Below are positions 61,455-64,000 of a stretch of DNA of 64,000 nt, in pieces. The stretch spans positions 1 to 64,000 of the forward strand of contig NZ_JYJG01000004.1 in NCBI RefSeq assembly GCF_000955955.1, given 5' to 3'. Position 1 is the stretch's first letter; every line of letters starts with the position of its first letter. Below the pieces are notes generated by a model. That model searched no databases. It saw nothing but the letters and a program-made list of their open reading frames with translations, and was not told the DNA's origin. The position numbers and the translations under genes are program-made. Origin of the DNA: Lentzea aerocolonigenes. GTDB lineage: Bacteria > Actinomycetota > Actinomycetes > Mycobacteriales > Pseudonocardiaceae.

Positions 61455-62297
61455 ATGCGCGTGCTGGCACTGCTCGACGGAACCCTCGCTGACCCCGACT
61501 CGCCGCAGATCCGCGTCGACGACCTCGGACTCATGCGCGGTGACGGCGTGTTCGAAACGATCCTCGTGGTCGACGGGAAGCCCCGCGAACTCACGCCGCA
61601 CCTGGACCGGCTCGACCGGTCCGCGGCCATGCTCGACCTGCCGGCACCGCCGCGTGCGGAGTTCGAGCGCGCGGTCGAGCTCGTCATCGGAAACTGGGCA
61701 GGCGGCAAGGAGTTCGCCCTCAAGCTCGTCTACACCCGCGGCATCGAGGGCGGCGACGGCACGGGCACCGGGTTCGCGCTCGGCATGGAGATCGGCGCGA
61801 AGGTGCTCAAGCAGCGTGCCGAGGGCCTGGCCGCGGTGACGCTGGACCGCGGCATCGAGCCGGACCTGGCCGACCGCGCGCCGTGGCTGCTGCTGGGCGC
61901 GAAGTCGCTGTCGTACGCGATCAACATGGCCGCGATCCGCGAGGCCGAGCGCCGCGGAGCCGTCGAGGTCATCTTCACGACCTCCAGCGGCTCGGTGCTC
62001 GAGGGCCCGACCTCGACCGTGATCCTGGTGCGGGGCAAGACGCTGGTCACGCCGCCGTCGAAGCTCGGCATCCTGCCCGGCACCACGCAGTACGCGTTGT
62101 TCCGCGCCGCCGAGCGCGCCGGCTGGACCGTGCTCGTGGAGCCGATCCAGGCCGGCGAGCTCTACGACGCCGAGGGCGTGTTCCTCGCGTCCAGCGTTCG
62201 CAAGATCACGCGCGTGACCACGCTGGACGGCAAGCAGCTGCCCGACTCCTCAGCCCTGCTCACTGAGCTGCAGGGCCTTTACGAGTCCGAGTACTAA
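61455..62297 (+). CDS. pabC: Aminodeoxychorismate lyase (class IV aminotransferase fold)
   Basis: 280 aa PLP enzyme. Opening ALLDGTLADPDSPQIRVDD and GLMRGDGVFETILVVDG, the PLP Lys in LLGAKSLSYAIN, and the ending VFLASSVRKITRV. Releases pyruvate from aminodeoxychorismate to make p-aminobenzoate for folate; the orthologue Rv0812 occupies the same place next to Rv0811c. Branched-chain aminotransferase is the main alternative of this fold. It ends in a 4-base CTAA overlap with the convergent chitinase gene. Confidence 0.85.
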   Translation: MRVLALLDGTLADPDSPQIRVDDLGLMRGDGVFETILVVDGKPRELTPHLDRLDRSAAMLDLPAPPRAEFERAVELVIGNWAGGKEFALKLVYTRGIEGGDGTGTGFALGMEIGAKVLKQRAEGLAAVTLDRGIEPDLADRAPWLLLGAKSLSYAINMAAIREAERRGAVEVIFTTSSGSVLEGPTSTVILVRGKTLVTPPSKLGILPGTTQYALFRAAERAGWTVLVEPIQAGELYDAEGVFLASSVRKITRVTTLDGKQLPDSSALLTELQGLYESEY

Positions 62298-64000
62298 CGG
62301 AGTCCGGAGTCGACCGCGGTCAGCAACGGACCGCGGTCACCCGACATCTCCCAGAACATCGCACCGAGCAGGTTCTTCGACTTCAGCCACGCGGTCTTCT
62401 TCTGGATCGACCACGTGTCGTCGAAGGTCCACCACTGGTTGCCGGTGTAGCAGGACGTCGCCACGGCCACCTCGTCGTGGTAGACGGTGCAGTTCGGCAC
62501 GGACGCGACGAGGTTGGCGTACCCGCGCGTGCCAGCTTCCTCCGGGAACTGGCCAGGTGCCGCACCACCTGCGGCCTGCCACTCGCCGTTCTTGCCGCCG
62601 TTGACCACGTTCTGCCAGCCGCGGCCGTAGAACGCGAGCCCGAGCGTGATCTTGCGCGACGGCACCCCGGCGTCGAGGTAGGCCTGCACCGTGCTCGCCA
62701 CGTCGAAGTGGAACGAGTACGGGTCGTCCGGGTCGGGGTAGAGGTTGCCCTGGTGCCCGGTCCGGTTCGGCTCCCACGAGTTGTCGCTGCCGGAGCCGTG
62801 GAAGTCGTAGCCCTGGACGTTGAAGATGTCCATCGACTGCGCGACCCGCCCGAGCTCCCAGCCCGTCGCGATCTTGCCGGGGTCGGCCGGGGTGAACGCG
62901 GTCAGCTGGTAGCGCTTGCCGGTCGTGGCGCCGTACGCGTCGATCTGCCGGCGGAACTCCTCGATCAGCAGCGAGTTGTTGACCTTGTCCTGCGGGCCGA
63001 AGTGGTTGCCCGCGTGGCCTTCCGCGCCCGGCCACTCCCAGTCGAGGTCGAAGCCGTCGAAGATGCCGGCCGCGGTGCCGGGGCCGCCGGCGCCGTTGTA
63101 GGTCGGCAGGTTGCCCTTGAGATAGATGTCGATGCACGACGACACGAACTTCTTGCGCGAGGCGTCCGTCGCCGCGACGTCGGAGAAGTACTTCGAGTAC
63201 GTCCAGCCGCCGAGCGAGATCAGCACCTTGAGGTTCGGGAACCTGGCCTTGAGCTTGCGGAGTTGGTTGTAGTTGCCGCGCAACGGTTCCCAGCCGCTGT
63301 CCGCCACGCCGTCGACGGACTGCGCCGCGCTCATCGGCCTGCTGTAGTCGGCTTCCGCGTCACCCGCGCCGTCGCCCTGGTTCGGGTCCTGCGGGTTGGC
63401 GCTCGTGCCCTTCGTGACGCCGTGCAGACATGTCAGGTTGACCGGGTCGATGTTGCCGAACGCGTAGTTGACGTGCGTCAGCTTCGCGGCGTCCATGTCC
63501 TTCACGAAGTACTGGCGCCCGTAGATGCCCCACTGCACGAAGTAACCGACACGGGCGTACCCACCGACGATGTCACTCGTGGTCTCGGTGAGCGCGTTGC
63601 TCGGCCCGGACACGTTGTCGTAGGTGTCGCGAGCGCGCACTGTGAAGGTGTAGCTCGTCGACGGCGCGAGGCCGCTGACCACCGCCGTCGTCCCGGAGAC
63701 CGTCATCTTCACGGTTGAGCCCTGGTAGACGTCGTAGTTCGCGACACCGCTGTTGTCCGTGGAAGCGTTCCACGCCAACGTGATGCTGCCCGCGTCCTTG
63801 GCGGTCGAACGCAAGTTGCCCGGCACGCTCGGCGGAGTTGTGTCAGTGGCCGGGTTGTTGGTCGTGACGCTGACGGCCGCGCTCGGGGAGCTTTGAGTCC
63901 CCTTGGTGTCCTTGGCCCGCACCGTGAACGAGTACGCGGTGTTCGGGTTCAGGCCGGTGACGATCGCCGACGTCGTGGTGCTGCTCGTCGCGAGCGTGCT
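62294..64000 (-). CDS. GH18 chitinase with fibronectin type III domains (N-terminus beyond window)
   Basis: At least 568 codons; the frame stays open past 64000, so the N-terminus and signal peptide are outside. From the N-terminal side: the end of one FnIII domain (VRAKDTKG), a full FnIII domain (TPPSVPGNLRSTAKDAGSI ... YTFTVRARD), then a GH18 barrel beginning RVGYFVQWGIYGRQYFVKD with the catalytic DGFDLDWEWP (Glu as acid, about 63025-63055) and YDFHGSGSDNSWEP. Cuts chitin outside the cell; large insertion domain as in Streptomyces ChiC-type enzymes. Also the only member of the local glycosidase set with accessory domains. Confidence 0.92.
   Translation of the reverse strand, partial: STLATSSTTTSAIVTGLNPNTAYSFTVRAKDTKGTQSSPSAAVSVTTNNPATDTTPPSVPGNLRSTAKDAGSITLAWNASTDNSGVANYDVYQGSTVKMTVSGTTAVVSGLAPSTSYTFTVRARDTYDNVSGPSNALTETTSDIVGGYARVGYFVQWGIYGRQYFVKDMDAAKLTHVNYAFGNIDPVNLTCLHGVTKGTSANPQDPNQGDGAGDAEADYSRPMSAAQSVDGVADSGWEPLRGNYNQLRKLKARFPNLKVLISLGGWTYSKYFSDVAATDASRKKFVSSCIDIYLKGNLPTYNGAGGPGTAAGIFDGFDLDWEWPGAEGHAGNHFGPQDKVNNSLLIEEFRRQIDAYGATTGKRYQLTAFTPADPGKIATGWELGRVAQSMDIFNVQGYDFHGSGSDNSWEPNRTGHQGNLYPDPDDPYSFHFDVASTVQAYLDAGVPSRKITLGLAFYGRGWQNVVNGGKNGEWQAAGGAAPGQFPEEAGTRGYANLVASVPNCTVYHDEVAVATSCYTGNQWWTFDDTWSIQKKTAWLKSKNLLGAMFWEMSGDRGPLLTAVDSGLR

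Overview
The window is high-GC actinobacterial chromosome with GTG and TTG starts, Pfam families such as DUF3073, DUF3558 and Methyltransf_19, and type VII (ESX) secretion genes. The gene content points to the Pseudonocardiaceae (a Lentzea, Saccharothrix or Amycolatopsis-like organism); I cannot fix the genus from sequence alone. I see no tRNA, rRNA, insertion sequence, CRISPR array or prophage, and no gene-free stretch longer than about 300 bases.

The backbone is the purine-synthesis neighbourhood known from Mycobacterium tuberculosis (purC ... purS-purQ-purL ... Rv0807-type protein - purF - purM - DUF3073 - YgfZ - aminodeoxychorismate lyase). Here the same order is kept but opened up by inserted blocks. 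(1) 0-9 kb: purC, DUF2334, metallo-hydrolase, secreted serine protease, epimerase, DUF3800-like protein, purSQL. (2) 9-21 kb: GH25 lysozyme, aldo/keto reductase with divergent LysR regulator, two paralogous membrane-anchored pentapeptide-like proteins, a Methyltransf_19 protein, a PAS-GGDEF-EAL c-di-GMP enzyme, a GH15-type enzyme and a GH2 exo-glucosaminidase. (3) 21-32 kb: an accessory type VII secretion island (DUF3558 lipoprotein, WXG-like, PPE-like and EspG proteins, two degenerate EccC-like ATPases, an EspC-like protein coupled to a DUF1023 hydrolase) without the ESX membrane core, interrupted by a Tat-exported pectate-lyase-fold protein and the Rv0807-like gene. (4) 32-37.6 kb: purF, purM, a sigma factor fused to a membrane-anchored extracytoplasmic domain, arfB. 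(5) 37.6-43 kb: a CitAB-type two-component system divergent from a tctCBA tricarboxylate transporter. (6) 43-55 kb: a complete-looking myo-inositol regulon: LacI regulator and mmsA/iolA on one side; iolG, iolE, an ABC importer, iolC, an aldolase (iolJ role), iolB and iolD on the other, with two LacI-type operators between. (7) 55-64 kb: an Old Yellow Enzyme, DUF3073, a conserved unknown, an MFS transporter, an RsiG-like c-di-GMP-responsive anti-sigma factor, a BKACE enzyme, YgfZ, a Fur-family regulator, aminodeoxychorismate lyase, and a GH18 chitinase cut by the right edge.

Functional links: inositol goes through IolG, IolE, IolD, IolB, IolC, an aldolase and MmsA to acetyl/propionyl-CoA, all probably under the LacI protein. 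The GH18, GH2 and GH25 enzymes form a scattered set for amino-sugar polymers. The GGDEF-EAL enzyme could set c-di-GMP levels that RsiG reads. Nine of twelve convergent gene pairs overlap at their 3' ends, four with a shared 4-base stop (CTAG or CTAA); the other three are exactly the ones with strong bidirectional hairpin terminators. At least seven genes start exactly 7 bases after a TANNNT -10 box and are probably leaderless.
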